Shown: positions 48,563-56,527 of the stretch, in pieces
Layout: the number at the start of each line of letters is the position of its first letter
Position numbering within the stretch: position 1 is the first letter of the stretch
DNA from: DAOUBA01 sp034432855
GTDB taxonomy: Bacteria; Chloroflexota; Anaerolineae; B4-G1
Assembly: GCA_034432855.1 (NCBI GenBank)
Contig: DAOUBA010000071.1
Location: forward strand, 1-57,160
Length of the DNA: 57,160 nt
Direction: 5' to 3'
The notes under the pieces: model-generated
What the model saw: only the letters and a program-made list of their open reading frames with translations
What the model was told of the DNA's origin: nothing
Database searches by the model: none
Made by a program: the position numbers and the translations under genes

Positions 48563-50040
48563 AAACCGTCATCGTGATCGGAGCGGGTGTCGGCGGCATC
48601 GCCATTGCCGCACGCCTGGCCCGCAGAGGCTATCACGTCACCGTCCTGGAGAAGAACGCCGCCCCCGGCGGGCGCTGTAACCGGTTACTCCAAGACGGCC
48701 ACCGCTTCGACATCGGCCCCAGCCTGTTTCTCCTGCCGCAGGTATACGCTGAAACCTACGCCGCTCTGGGCGAACGGATGGAGGATCATCTGACATTGAG
48801 ACGCATTGATCCCACCTATCACGTCCACTTTGAGGATGGCAGCAAACTCGAACTTTCCGCCGACATCCACCGGATGCAAGAACAACTGGAAGCCATCGAA
48901 CCGGGCGCTTTCGGCGGTTTCTTGCACTACCTGGCCGAAGGCCATCGCCACCTGACCATCGCCCTCGACAGATTCCTGAAAAAGAACTTTGCCACCCTCT
49001 TTGACCAGATCAGCCCTGACACTCTGGCGTTGCTGTTCCAGTTGAAACTGCTGACCAAACACTACGATAACCTGGGCCACTATTTCAAGGCTCCCAACCT
49101 CAAGGCCGTATTCTCGTTCCAGGACGTGTATATGGGGTTGAGCCCCTACGAATCCCCCGCCGCCTACTCGATGTTACAGTACACCGAACTGGCCGATGGG
49201 GTCTGGTTTCCGATCGGCGGGATGTATCGCATCGTCGAAAGCCTTTCCGAGATCGCTCAAGGATACGGTGCGCGCCTGATCTGCCACGCGCCCGTCAGAC
49301 AGGTCGCGGTCGAGGGCAACCGCGCGACCGGCGTCATGCTGGAAGACGGCAGCCGCATGCCGGCAGACCTCATCATCGCCAACGCCGACCTGCCTTACGT
49401 GTACGATCAATTGCTCCCCGACCGCGCCGCCGCGCGCAAGATGATGAACAAGCAGTTCACCTGTTCCGCCATCATGTTCTACTGGGGCGTTGACACGACC
49501 TACCCGCAACTGGCCCACCATACTCTCTTTCTCTCCGGCGACTATCGGGCCAGTTCCGATAGCATCTTTCACGGCCACACATTGCCGGAGCGCCCCAATT
49601 TCTACATTCACGTGCCCAACCGCACCGATCCCTCGGCGGCGCCTCGGGGTTGCGATAGTTTGATGGTGCTGGTGCCTGTCGGCTGTATCTACGAGGAACT
49701 CGACCAGGATTGGGAGGCGCTGCAGCGGCGCGCCAGAAAGGCCGTCATCGAGCGGCTGGAGCGGTTCGGTGTGACCAACCTGGAAGCGCACATCAGGTAC
49801 GAGACGATCTACACGCCTCACGACTGGCGCAGGATGTTCAACCTGGCGCGAGGCGCGACGTTTGGGCTGAAGCACAACGTCACCCAATTAGGTTACCTGA
49901 GGCCGTGCAACCGGCACGATCGTTACAAGAACCTGTACTTTTGCGGCGCAAGCACACATCCCGGCACCGGTGTGCCCATCGCCTTCCTCGGCGCTGCATT
50001 GGTAGAAGAGCGAATCCTGAAGGAACAGCCCCTCACCTAG
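48559..50040 (+). CDS. phytoene desaturase-type (CrtI/CrtN) oxidoreductase
   Basis: Protein of 493 residues: VIVIGAGVGGIAIAARLAR with the FAD loop, APGGRCNRLLQDGHRFDIGPSLFLLP, GVWFPIGGMYRIVESL and the C-terminal NLYFCGASTHPGTGVPIAFLGA, all diagnostic of carotenoid desaturases and isomerases. No crtB, crtE or other carotenoid genes are in the window, so the exact step (desaturase versus diapophytoene or other) is not assigned. Confidence 0.92.
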   Translation: MKTVIVIGAGVGGIAIAARLARRGYHVTVLEKNAAPGGRCNRLLQDGHRFDIGPSLFLLPQVYAETYAALGERMEDHLTLRRIDPTYHVHFEDGSKLELSADIHRMQEQLEAIEPGAFGGFLHYLAEGHRHLTIALDRFLKKNFATLFDQISPDTLALLFQLKLLTKHYDNLGHYFKAPNLKAVFSFQDVYMGLSPYESPAAYSMLQYTELADGVWFPIGGMYRIVESLSEIAQGYGARLICHAPVRQVAVEGNRATGVMLEDGSRMPADLIIANADLPYVYDQLLPDRAAARKMMNKQFTCSAIMFYWGVDTTYPQLAHHTLFLSGDYRASSDSIFHGHTLPERPNFYIHVPNRTDPSAAPRGCDSLMVLVPVGCIYEELDQDWEALQRRARKAVIERLERFGVTNLEAHIRYETIYTPHDWRRMFNLARGATFGLKHNVTQLGYLRPCNRHDRYKNLYFCGASTHPGTGVPIAFLGAALVEERILKEQPLT

Positions 50041-50170
50041 AAAGCATTGCGCTGCGCAAAAAAGAACACCGCCATTTGGACGCAACCAGACCGAAAAGCC
50101 TGTCGCCATTTCAGACCGACTTCGACAGCCCTACCTTGACCCCAGATGCCCTTGTGCGCTCTAGCGTGCC

Positions 50171-50356
50171 CTAAACACTCTCCGGTTGACGGCGCTCCTG
50201 CACGCCACCGGACGGGTTCAGGTACCTGTCTGGATCGCGCTCAAAGGCCACCTTACAGCCCGGAGCGCAGAAGTAGTAGGTCTGCCCCTTGTATTCCGTT
50301 TTGGCCGGTGCCGTCTTGGGGTCCACCATCATCCCACAGACTGGATCCTTCACCAT
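50171..50356 (-). CDS. YHS-domain protein
   Basis: Protein of 61 residues: VKDPVCGMMVDPKTAPAKTEYKGQTYYFCAPGCKVAFERDPDRYL, a complete YHS domain with cysteines of a metal-binding site, as in heavy-metal ATPases. GAGGGGG is well spaced from ATG 50356; a GTG 9 bp upstream is the alternative. It lies downstream of the sulfur-transfer genes on the same strand. Confidence 0.9.
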   Translation of the reverse strand: MVKDPVCGMMVDPKTAPAKTEYKGQTYYFCAPGCKVAFERDPDRYLNPSGGVQERRQPESV

Positions 50357-50365
50357 CCTGCTCAC

Positions 50366-50832
50366 CCCCTCTCAGATGAACAGCGTGATCTGCTGCCGCG
50401 TCCTCCATTACCGCGCTGTGCGCGCTTTTTCTTTCACGTTTTGCCGCGCCGCCCAACGGCCGATGTGAGCCGTGCCCTCGCTGGCAAGATGCGACCGAAT
50501 CGCCAACGTCTTCGAGTCAGGCACGCAGATCGAAAGCACATGGGTGGGGCGTCAGTCCACGCAGGGTAAGCCCGCACCCCTTGTCGCCGGGTTAATGGGC
50601 GCATGTAGCACTTGGGGGGGGAAGTGCTGACTGTCTCATGCCCGGCGCTAAAGCACCGGGCTGAACAAGCAAAAGCCCCCTTCGGGGGCTGAAAATAAGC
50701 CCGGCAGGACTTTCGTTTGGCTCAGCCGTGTGCTTTGAGCACACGGCGACGCTCAATCAACGTTCGCCCCCCCAAGATTTACATGCGCCCGTTGGCGACT
50801 GCGCCGCTTTAGTGACTGGCTATGAACATTTT
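50366..50832. other. 467-bp gap with a DsrE-end remnant and hairpins
   Basis: No gene is recognised. On the minus strand, 50372-50404 reads WRTRQQITLFI-stop, resembling the last residues of the DsrE protein (ARGSQITLFI), so this may be the tail of a deleted paralog. Hairpins CCCGG-n-CCGGG (50641-50660) and the terminator at 50674-50690 follow. The rest is unassigned. Confidence 0.5.
50666..50690 (-). terminator. terminator of the sulfur-transfer operon
   Basis: On the minus strand AGCCCCC-GAA-GGGGGCT followed by TTTGCTTG, downstream of the dsrE-type gene. Confidence 0.75.
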
Positions 50833-51261
50833 TCAGATGAACAGAGTAATTTGGGAACCGCGTGCCTCTTGAATGTAGGTGCCCACCGCGCCATATTCGT
50901 CAATCAAATCCTCGCGCAGGTCCTCGCGGCGGAGGCCCATGATCTCCATCGTCATCTCGCAAGCGATGATCCTGCCGCCCAGTTCCTTGAAATCCCGCAA
51001 CAGTTTCTCCAGTGACGCGACGTTGGCCTTCTTCATCCGCTGCTGGATCATCCACTTGCCCAGCCCCAGCATGTGCATCTTGGAGAGCGGGCCTTTCTCC
51101 AGCCCGCCCTTCTGCAAGCGCTGGAGGCCCCAGAAGGTGAAGTACAGCGAGACCTCCATCCCCATCGCCAGGGCGCCGTTGCCAATGATCAGCGCGCTGT
51201 AGACCTTGTCCATGTCACCGCTGTGCACGATGATCGTTGCCTTTTCCGCTTTCTGTTCCAT
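50833..51261 (-). CDS. DsrE/DsrF-like sulfur-relay protein (DsrE2 type)
   Basis: Protein of 142 residues: ATIIVHSGDMDKVYSALIIGNGALAMGMEVSLYFTFWGL, then RIIACEMTMEIMGL with Cys101 as the likely persulfide carrier, and GSQITLFI at the end. The family passes sulfane sulfur between carriers such as TusA. GAGGGGG before ATG 51261 sets the start. It ends the minus-strand operon starting with the iscS-like gene. Confidence 0.9.
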   Translation of the reverse strand: MEQKAEKATIIVHSGDMDKVYSALIIGNGALAMGMEVSLYFTFWGLQRLQKGGLEKGPLSKMHMLGLGKWMIQQRMKKANVASLEKLLRDFKELGGRIIACEMTMEIMGLRREDLREDLIDEYGAVGTYIQEARGSQITLFI

Positions 51262-51271
51262 CGCCCCCTCC

Positions 51272-51523
51272 TCATGACCGGCCCACAAGTCGCATGAACT
51301 CCCTGACCTGAGGGTCCCACTCGCGTGTCTCCAGTTCCAGTATCGTCTTTTTGCCTTCCTTGTAGGCAGTTGCGGCCACGTGCCCGCCCCCACCCTGGAA
51401 GTGGAAGCAGCATGGGTTCTGCTCGATTGCCTCAAGCCCCAGACCTTCCGCGCCAAAATAGGCCACCGCTTTGTGGATCGCCGCTTCGGTCTCCAACCTG
51501 GTCTCTACACTGTAGCGTGCCAT
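51272..51523 (-). CDS. small unknown protein of the sulfur-transfer operon
   Basis: Protein of 83 residues starting MARYSVETRLETEAAIHKAV, with adjacent cysteines in NPCCFHFQGGGGHVAATAY and an acidic C-terminal LETREWDPQVREFMRLV. No family is recognised. AGGAGGAGG precedes the ATG. Its position between tusA and the dsrE-type gene suggests a role in sulfur transfer; the Cys-Cys pair is a candidate site. Confidence 0.75.
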   Translation of the reverse strand: MARYSVETRLETEAAIHKAVAYFGAEGLGLEAIEQNPCCFHFQGGGGHVAATAYKEGKKTILELETREWDPQVREFMRLVGRS

Positions 51524-51535
51524 CGCGCACCTCCT

Positions 51536-51585
51536 CCTGGCAGGCTAAAAGCCTACGCGTTTGTTAGCAGGCTGAAAGCCTGCGC
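51536..51585. repeat. GCAGGCT-AAA-AGCCTGC hairpin pair
   Basis: Two adjacent inverted repeats, GCAGGCTaaAAGCCTACGC and GCAGGCTgaAAGCCTGCGC, lie in the gap between tusA and the small unknown gene. Confidence 0.75.
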
Positions 51586-51588
51586 TAC

Positions 51589-51810
51589 TCACCGCCTGAT
51601 GCGGATCTTCCAATCGGTGTCGCTCCCTTCGACGCTCAATAGTTCCAACCCCAGCGCCTTGACCGCCATCGGGATCTCTTTCTTCGAGGCCGGGTGTGTC
51701 CCGACGACCTCGATCACGTCCCCCGGCGCGGCCTTGCGCAGCGCCTTGCGCGTCTCGACCAGCGGCACCGGGCAGGTTTGCCCCCTGCAGTCCACCTTGA
51801 TTTCAGCCAT
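51589..51810 (-). CDS. tusA: TusA-family sulfur carrier
   Basis: Protein of 73 residues with the TusA signature DCRGQTCPVPLVETRKAL (Cys13-Pro14 as the persulfide site) and APGDVIEVVGTHPASKKEI. In other bacteria TusA accepts sulfur from IscS. A GGAGGTGAGC sequence precedes the ATG. It follows the iscU fusion gene by 10 bp. Confidence 0.95.
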   Translation of the reverse strand: MAEIKVDCRGQTCPVPLVETRKALRKAAPGDVIEVVGTHPASKKEIPMAVKALGLELLSVEGSDTDWKIRIRR

Positions 51811-51820
51811 CGCTCACCTC

Positions 51821-52456
51821 CTACTCCGTGAACACCACTTCGACCTGCTTCACGTCCCAACGGTGCCCGACCTTTTCGACGATCTCTTCGCGGATGTTGT
51901 TGGCGAACTGGTGATCGGCCGGCAGGTCAATCACCACGCGCACCACACCGTCGGTCACTTCGATCTCCTTGACCAGCCTGGTACGCACCACGTCCAGGCC
52001 GGTCACCGGATTCATCACGTGCTTGAGACGTTTGCGCACGAATTCGACCGTCGTCGGCTCTTGCTCCTTGATCAGGCCGTGGCGTTCCTCATAGTTCTCG
52101 ATGGCAGCGCGTAGCCCGTCCACGGCCAGCACCGAGCAGTGCGCCTTGATCGGCGGCAGCCCTCCCAGTGCCTCCGACGCCTGCTGCCAGGTGATCTGCT
52201 TCGCCTCTTCCAGCGTCTTGCCCTTGGCCAGATCGGTGATGATCGAGCCGGTGGCGATGTTGGAGGCGCAGCCGTAGGACTCGAACTTGACGTCTGTGAT
52301 GCGCTGTGTTTCGGGGTCCACCTTCAGGTAGACGGCCACCATGTCGCCGCAGGCCGGACTGCCCTCGATGGCCCTGGCATCGGCGTCCTCGATCCGCCCC
52401 ACGTTGTGCGGGTGGCGGAAATGTTCCATCACGAGTTCACTGTATGGTAATGGCAT
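51821..52456 (-). CDS. IscU/NifU-N scaffold fused to a MIP18 (DUF59) domain
   Basis: Protein of 211 residues. The first 125 are an IscU-type scaffold with all three cluster cysteines (SPACGDM Cys37, YGCAS Cys64, AHCSV Cys108, numbered from the upstream GTG at 52459) and the conserved Asp39. The last 85 (TVEFVRKRLKHVMNPVTGLDVV...) form a MIP18/SufT-like domain linked to Fe-S maturation. Fusing scaffold and MIP18 in one chain is unusual. AGGAGG favours ATG 52456. It is 54 bp after the iscS-like gene. Confidence 0.9.
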   Translation of the reverse strand: MPLPYSELVMEHFRHPHNVGRIEDADARAIEGSPACGDMVAVYLKVDPETQRITDVKFESYGCASNIATGSIITDLAKGKTLEEAKQITWQQASEALGGLPPIKAHCSVLAVDGLRAAIENYEERHGLIKEQEPTTVEFVRKRLKHVMNPVTGLDVVRTRLVKEIEVTDGVVRVVIDLPADHQFANNIREEIVEKVGHRWDVKQVEVVFTE

Positions 52457-52509
52457 CACTCATCCTCCGTGTTGCGTGTTCCGTGCTCCTCCGCCCCTCT
52501 GCTCCCCTG

Positions 52510-53673
52510 CTATTCCTTCCCCAACGGGCTGATCTTGCGCAACTCATCCACGACCTCGGCCACCGCCTGCGCTACCGCGTCCACGTCCCATTCCTGATTG
52601 AAGCGCCCGAAGGTGAAGCGGACAGAGCCGTGGGCGCGCTCGTGGTCGCCGCCGATGCCCAGGATGACGTGGCTGGCTTCCAGCGAGCGGCTGAAGCAGG
52701 CGGAGCCGGTGCTGACGGCAAAACCGCGCATATCCAGATGCAAGAGCAGCGATTCGCCCTCGACGAAGCGGAAGGAGATGTTGGCGTTCTGCGGTAGCCG
52801 GTAGAGCGGATGGCCGTTCAGGCGCGAGTGTGGAATCCGGAGCATGCGCTCGATCAAGCGGTCGCGCAGTCCCTGCAGGCGCGCCGTCTCTTCGGGTGTG
52901 ACCAGTTCCACCGCCTTTGCAAAGCCGACCGCGCCGGGGATGTTTTCGACTCCGGGGCGCAGGTCGAACTCCTGGAAGCCGCCGTCCATCCATTTGCGGA
53001 TGGGCGTCCCCTCGCGCACGTACAGCCCGCCGATGCCCTTGGGCCCGTGGATGGTGTGCGCCGAGACGGTGATCAGGTCTACGGGGACCTCTTGCACGTT
53101 CAGCAGGACGCGGGTGAAACTGTGCGTCGCGTCGGTATGAAAGAGCACGCCCTTCTCGCGGGCCATCGCGCCGATGGCCGCCACATCCTGCAGCGTGCCG
53201 ATCTCCTGGTTGGCCGCCTGGATCGAGATGAGGATGGTTTCCGGTGTGATCGCATCACGCAGATGATCCAGGTCCACGCGGCCTGTCTCGTCTACCCGTA
53301 CATAGGTCACGCGAAAGCCTTGCTTTTCCAGCGCGCGGGCGCTATAGAGCACCGGAAAGTCTTCGATGGGGCTGGTGATGATGTGGCGGCCTTTCTTCTC
53401 GGCCAGCGCCAGGGCCACGCCCTTGAGCGCCAGGTTGCTCGACTCGGTGTCGCCGGAGGTGAAGATGAACTCTCCCGGCTTGGCGCCGAGCGCCGCGGCT
53501 ACCCTCGCGCGCGCGTTATCCAGCGCGTCGCGCGCGTCCACGCCCAGCGAATAGCCGAACTGCGATGTGGCGACGGCGTAGAGGTCGAAAAAGTAGGGCG
53601 TCATCGCCTCCAGCACCCGCTCATCCAGCCGCGTCGCGGCGGCATTATCCAAATAGACCGAGTTTTTCAGCAC
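52510..53673 (-). CDS. IscS/NifS-like protein lacking the PLP lysine
   Basis: Protein of 387 residues with the fold of IscS cysteine desulfurases throughout: VYLDNAAATRLDERVLEAM, FTSGDTESSNLALKG, ANQEIGTLQDV, HTDATHSF and the mobile-loop STGSACFSRSLEASHV with Cys326. Two cofactor residues are changed: the motif S-x-HK-GPKG reads SAHTIHGPKG (Thr207 for the PLP lysine) and the E-H that stacks on PLP reads IEDFPVL (Asp105). The ACC threonine codon was checked in the sequence. It probably has no ordinary desulfurase activity; the intact Cys could still ligate a cluster on IscU. Confidence 0.93.
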   Translation of the reverse strand: MLKNSVYLDNAAATRLDERVLEAMTPYFFDLYAVATSQFGYSLGVDARDALDNARARVAAALGAKPGEFIFTSGDTESSNLALKGVALALAEKKGRHIITSPIEDFPVLYSARALEKQGFRVTYVRVDETGRVDLDHLRDAITPETILISIQAANQEIGTLQDVAAIGAMAREKGVLFHTDATHSFTRVLLNVQEVPVDLITVSAHTIHGPKGIGGLYVREGTPIRKWMDGGFQEFDLRPGVENIPGAVGFAKAVELVTPEETARLQGLRDRLIERMLRIPHSRLNGHPLYRLPQNANISFRFVEGESLLLHLDMRGFAVSTGSACFSRSLEASHVILGIGGDHERAHGSVRFTFGRFNQEWDVDAVAQAVAEVVDELRKISPLGKE

Positions 53674-53714
53674 CGCTTCCTCCCGATACAGAGCATCCCG
53701 TTCAATCCGTCATC

Positions 53715-53743
53715 ATTGTACCACGTTTTTATGATAAAGTCAA
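53715..53743 (-). promoter_or_regulatory. promoter of the iscS-like operon
   Basis: On the minus strand TTGACT (53743-53738), 17 bp, TACAAT (53720-53715). An imperfect palindrome GATAAAGTCAATACTTATC overlaps the -35 box and could be an operator. Confidence 0.8.
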
Positions 53744-53780
53744 TACTTATCTATTAAATTCGCGTTAGAAATCTCCCGCG

Positions 53781-53955
53781 CCCGCGAATGGGGATTCGCG
53801 GGCTGCGGGTCTTTCAAAGAGAAGCGCCGGAACGGAGATTCCGGCGCATATGGAATCCTCATTCCGGCGCAGCGGGCCCCCTCTACCTCCCGCAATGCTC
53901 GCAGGAGGCATCCAGAAACCGATTTCTGGGGGAAATCGGGTTTCGGGCCCGGACG
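53781..53955. repeat. composite cluster of palindromic repeats
   Basis: In order: CCCGCGAAT-GGGG-ATTCGCGGG (53781-53803), two GCGCCGGAA/ATTCCGGCGC palindromes (53824-53870), a CCCGCAATGCTCGCAGG element and an AAACCGATTTC hairpin. The same first two elements recur at 56951-57032 in the other order. Confidence 0.8.
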
Positions 53956-54420
53956 CTACGGATACAGATTGGGATTATCCGTTGCCAACCCCTCTGCGGC
54001 AGCAGCTGCATTCAGACGTTCGTCGGCCGAGACAAAGGTCAACGTCGCCAAGCGGGCGGCCACCAATGCCCGATTGGCAACGAGCGCCGAGGCCAGTTGT
54101 ACGGCGTCGTACGCGCGCAGGGGGTGTCGCTCCAACATCTCCCACGCCAGCGCCACTACGTTCAGGTCCAGTTCGACGAATTCATACTCTGTTGTGCAAT
54201 GGGCCGTAAACGCCTGCACCGCGATTGCACAGTCGGCGGATGGAACGCTCCCTTCGCGCCGGCGCCGCGCCAGGGCGCTGTAGACCTCGACCATCGTGAT
54301 GCGTGCGGTCAACAATGTGTGGCCCGCTGCCGAAGCAACGGCGGCGCGCACCCACTCTGTGCCTGCCTCGTGGACGTACCGCTTGATCAATGCGCTGGCG
54401 TCCAAGTAGTACGTCGTCAT
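53956..54420 (-). CDS. PIN-domain toxin (VapC-like)
   Basis: Protein of 154 residues: YYLDASALIKRYVHEAGT (first Asp), TMVEVYSALARRRREG (Glu), LRAYDAVQLASAL (Asp) and LTFVSADERLNAAAA (final acidic residue). This is the layout of VapC ribonucleases. It overlaps the antitoxin gene by 4 bp. Confidence 0.92.
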   Translation of the reverse strand: MTTYYLDASALIKRYVHEAGTEWVRAAVASAAGHTLLTARITMVEVYSALARRRREGSVPSADCAIAVQAFTAHCTTEYEFVELDLNVVALAWEMLERHPLRAYDAVQLASALVANRALVAARLATLTFVSADERLNAAAAAEGLATDNPNLYP

Positions 54421-54710
54421 CGCCCATCTCGCTCGGCGATGATGAGTTCCGAAAGCGGGCCAGCTGCCGCCAGCGCATGGGCCGCTGCTGCCAGGCGCGC
54501 TTCAGAAACCGGCGTGACCGACTCGGCGGGCGGCCGCAGCCGGATCACGTTCGCCTCCAGTAGAGCCTGCCGCACCCGCTCGCGCTCTTCACCGGCGGTT
54601 GGCAGCGGTGCAATGACCTGCACCTGGACGCGGGTATGTTCGGGCAAGGGCAGCGGCCTCAACAGGCGCAATACGCCTCGTTCGTAAATCGCGGTAATCG
54701 TTTCGCTCAT
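54417..54710 (-). CDS. DUF104-type antitoxin
   Basis: Protein of 97 residues whose N-terminus SETITAIYERGVLRLLRPLPLPEHTRVQVQVI matches DUF104 antitoxins that pair with PIN toxins. The C-terminal half (an Ala-rich helix) is likely the toxin-binding part. An in-frame ATG lies 9 bp upstream. Confidence 0.82.
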   Translation of the reverse strand: MSETITAIYERGVLRLLRPLPLPEHTRVQVQVIAPLPTAGEERERVRQALLEANVIRLRPPAESVTPVSEARLAAAAHALAAAGPLSELIIAERDGR

Positions 54711-55229
54711 CGCGGACATCCCCGGACGCTAAACTCTACCTGGTATTGTAGCATGCCGGAGTGGGGGTGTCAACTTTAGACGCCGGTCCGTCTCGCCCGC
54801 TTCGGTCTCCCGGAGCCTCCGACCCGACTGGCGACCGGGAAGCCGGAGACTGGAAGACCGGAGACCAAGAGACTGGGGACTGGAAGAACCGTGAGATTCC
54901 GCTGCACAAAGAGGCGCGCCGGGCACTGCGGCGTACCTGGCGGTGTGCCAGGACGATGGTGAAGGTGACCGTTGCGCTCGCTCACTATTCCTGGGCCAGC
55001 GCGGGCCGCTGGGTGCACGGGGCATCCAGGTGCGCCTGTCTGCGTTGGGTGAAGCGGCGGGTGTGGGGGTGACGCCACACCAGCGGTGGAAGGGTTGGGA
55101 TGAGAACGAGCAGCGGTCGGGGAAACCCCCGACCGCTCTGGTTGGTCTGTAAGCGGGGATGAGGTCACCACGACCCGGCGGGAGCGAGTGGATCGCTCCC
55201 ACGTTCGCGGATTCCGGGTCTTCCGCGCA
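54711..55229. other. 519-bp gap with repeats and hairpins
   Basis: No convincing gene. It holds one copy of the GGTCTCCCGGAGCC element with a GACTGGAAGACCG array (54803-54889), a long hairpin AGCGGTCGGGG-AAA-CCCCCGACCGCT (55112-55137) and a GGGAGCGA/TCGCTCCC hairpin (about 55180-55201). Open frames here are low-quality and have no family resemblance. Confidence 0.6.
54803..54889. repeat. GGTCTCCCGGAGCC element, copy 1
   Basis: Begins GGTCTCCCGGAGCCTCCGAC and continues into GGAGACTGGAAGACCGG-type units. Copies 2 and 3 are at 55901-55963 and 57031-57160. Confidence 0.85.
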
Positions 55230-55547
55230 TCAGGTTGCCGCGACCGGCTGCGGCCTCTGCAAGACTTTGACCTCGCGAGCAATGCGCGGCGCTAATTCCG
55301 CCTCGGCCACTTCGAGTTCGTAGCGAGCCTGCAAGCGCATCCAGACGGCGGCGCTGGTGCCAAAGTAGCGCGCCAGGCGCATCGCGGTGTCTGCCGTGAT
55401 CGCGCGCTTGCCGCGCACGATCTGGCTGATGCGCAGTGCCGGCACGCCGATGTCCTTCGCCACGCGGTACTGGCTCAACCCTAGCGGCTTCATAAAGTCT
55501 TCCAGCAGCACTTCGCCGGGATGGACGGGAGGGAGTCTCTCTGTCAT
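55230..55547 (-). CDS. higA: HigA-family antitoxin
   Basis: Protein of 105 residues: LPPVHPGEVLLEDFMKPLGLSQYRVAKDIGVPALRISQIVRGKRAITADTAMRLARYFGTSAAVWMRLQ is the classical HigA helix-turn-helix domain. It follows the higB gene by 14 bp. It likely binds the palindrome at 55857-55871 and represses the operon. Confidence 0.93.
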   Translation of the reverse strand: MTERLPPVHPGEVLLEDFMKPLGLSQYRVAKDIGVPALRISQIVRGKRAITADTAMRLARYFGTSAAVWMRLQARYELEVAEAELAPRIAREVKVLQRPQPVAAT

Positions 55548-55561
55548 TGCCCGCTGTCCTT

Positions 55562-55846
55562 TCACCTGTGATAATCTACGATCTCGACATCCTGCGCCTC
55601 GCCGCCGACCCATCGGAAGCAAATGCGCCAGCGGTCGTTGATACGGATACTGTACTGGCCGGCGCGATCCCCGTGAAGCGCTTCGAGCCGGTTTCCCGGC
55701 GGCGCTGCCAGGTCGCGCAGGTCTTCCGCCTCGTCCAGGTAGAGAAGTTTGCGCCGCGCCGTCCTCTGTATGTCCGGCGGCAGTTTCCTCGATACGACAC
55801 CCTTGTATATCTTCTCCGTTTCGGCGTCGGCGAAAGAGGTGATCAC
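55562..55846 (-). CDS. higB: HigB/RelE-family toxin
   Basis: Protein of 94 residues: ITSFADAETEKIYKGVVSRKLPPDIQRTARRKLLYLDEAEDLRDL, then PPGNRLEALHGDRAGQYSIRINDRWRICFRW, typical of HigB ribosome-dependent mRNases. Toxin-first order, as usual for higBA. Confidence 0.93.
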   Translation of the reverse strand: MITSFADAETEKIYKGVVSRKLPPDIQRTARRKLLYLDEAEDLRDLAAPPGNRLEALHGDRAGQYSIRINDRWRICFRWVGGEAQDVEIVDYHR

Positions 55847-55852
55847 AACCCC

Positions 55853-55881
55853 ATAATATCACACGGTGATAGTATTGTCAA
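55853..55881 (-). promoter_or_regulatory. higBA promoter with palindromic operator
   Basis: On the minus strand TTGACA (55881-55876), 17 bp, TATTAT (55858-55853). The palindrome TATCAC-ACG-GTGATA (55857-55871) fills the spacer, an ideal HigA operator. Confidence 0.88.
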
Positions 55882-55900
55882 GGCCCGGAATCCACCTTCC

Positions 55901-55963
55901 GGGTTCGGTCTCCCGGAGCCTCCGACCCGACCGGCGACTGAAGACTAATGCCCTTTCGAGCCC
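55901..55963. repeat. GGTCTCCCGGAGCC element, copy 2 (no internal array)
   Basis: The left end (CTCCCGGAGCCTCCGACC) joins directly to the right end (GAAGACTAATGCCCTTTCG), without the GACTGGAAGACCG units present in the other copies. Confidence 0.85.
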
Positions 55964-56092
55964 TAGGGGCTTTGCTGTTCGTGCCAGCAGAAAGCCAGCC
56001 CTTGCACCTGCCCCCCGCGTTGCGAGCATCGCCGCAACCCCCACTACCCCCCGCGATGCTCGCAAGAGCCTCGCTTCGGATGATGGAAAGGT

Positions 56093-56527
56093 TCACAGGT
56101 TGGGACGCTTCTTCCAAAAGTTGCCCAAAAAGCCGTGCGGCATCACGATGGCGATTCCCCGAAACGGGTGCAACACAAGCAAATCATGATCGCCGCTCAC
56201 GATGCACTCTGCGCCGCCGCTGAGCGCCAATTCCAGGAACTTGTTGTCTTGCGGGTCACGGCACTCGCTAACCTGCACGGTCACTTCGACCAGCCTTGCC
56301 TCACGGAGCAATGCAGCCAGGAACTCCATGCGCTCGTCCTCGGTCACGTAGCGGGTAAAGTCTTCCCTCCGCAGCACCCGGTCGAGTTCGTCAATCGTCT
56401 CCACCGAGACCAGTAACTCGCCTGCATCAATCGCTGTATCGAACGCCCGGCGCGACACGGAGCGCTTGAGCAGCAGCGCACTGACGACGACATTGGTGTC
56501 AAATACAAACCGGGGCTTATTGGGCAT
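56093..56527 (-). CDS. PIN-domain putative toxin
   Basis: Protein of 144 residues of the PIN_3 type: FVFDTNVVVSALLLKRSVSRRAF (first Asp), SVETIDELDRVLRREDF (Glu/Asp), SECRDPQDNKFLELALSGGAECIVSGDHDLL (two acidic residues). Its start overlaps the antitoxin gene by 11 bp. Confidence 0.92.
   Translation of the reverse strand: MPNKPRFVFDTNVVVSALLLKRSVSRRAFDTAIDAGELLVSVETIDELDRVLRREDFTRYVTEDERMEFLAALLREARLVEVTVQVSECRDPQDNKFLELALSGGAECIVSGDHDLLVLHPFRGIAIVMPHGFLGNFWKKRPNL

Noticed and set aside
52510..53673. Kynureninase, SufS or other class V aminotransferase instead of IscS
   Set aside because: Length, the STGSACFSRSLE loop and the GPKGIGGLYVR segment are IscS/NifS-type, and the gene is beside iscU.
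53715..53760. Replication origin or DnaA-box cluster in the AT-rich stretch
   Set aside because: The AT-rich bases are explained by a single promoter; no repeated TTATCCACA boxes are present.
54930..55152. Small plus-strand gene in the 54.9-55.15 kb gap
   Set aside because: No ribosome-binding site, biased composition and no family resemblance; it overlaps repeats and hairpins.
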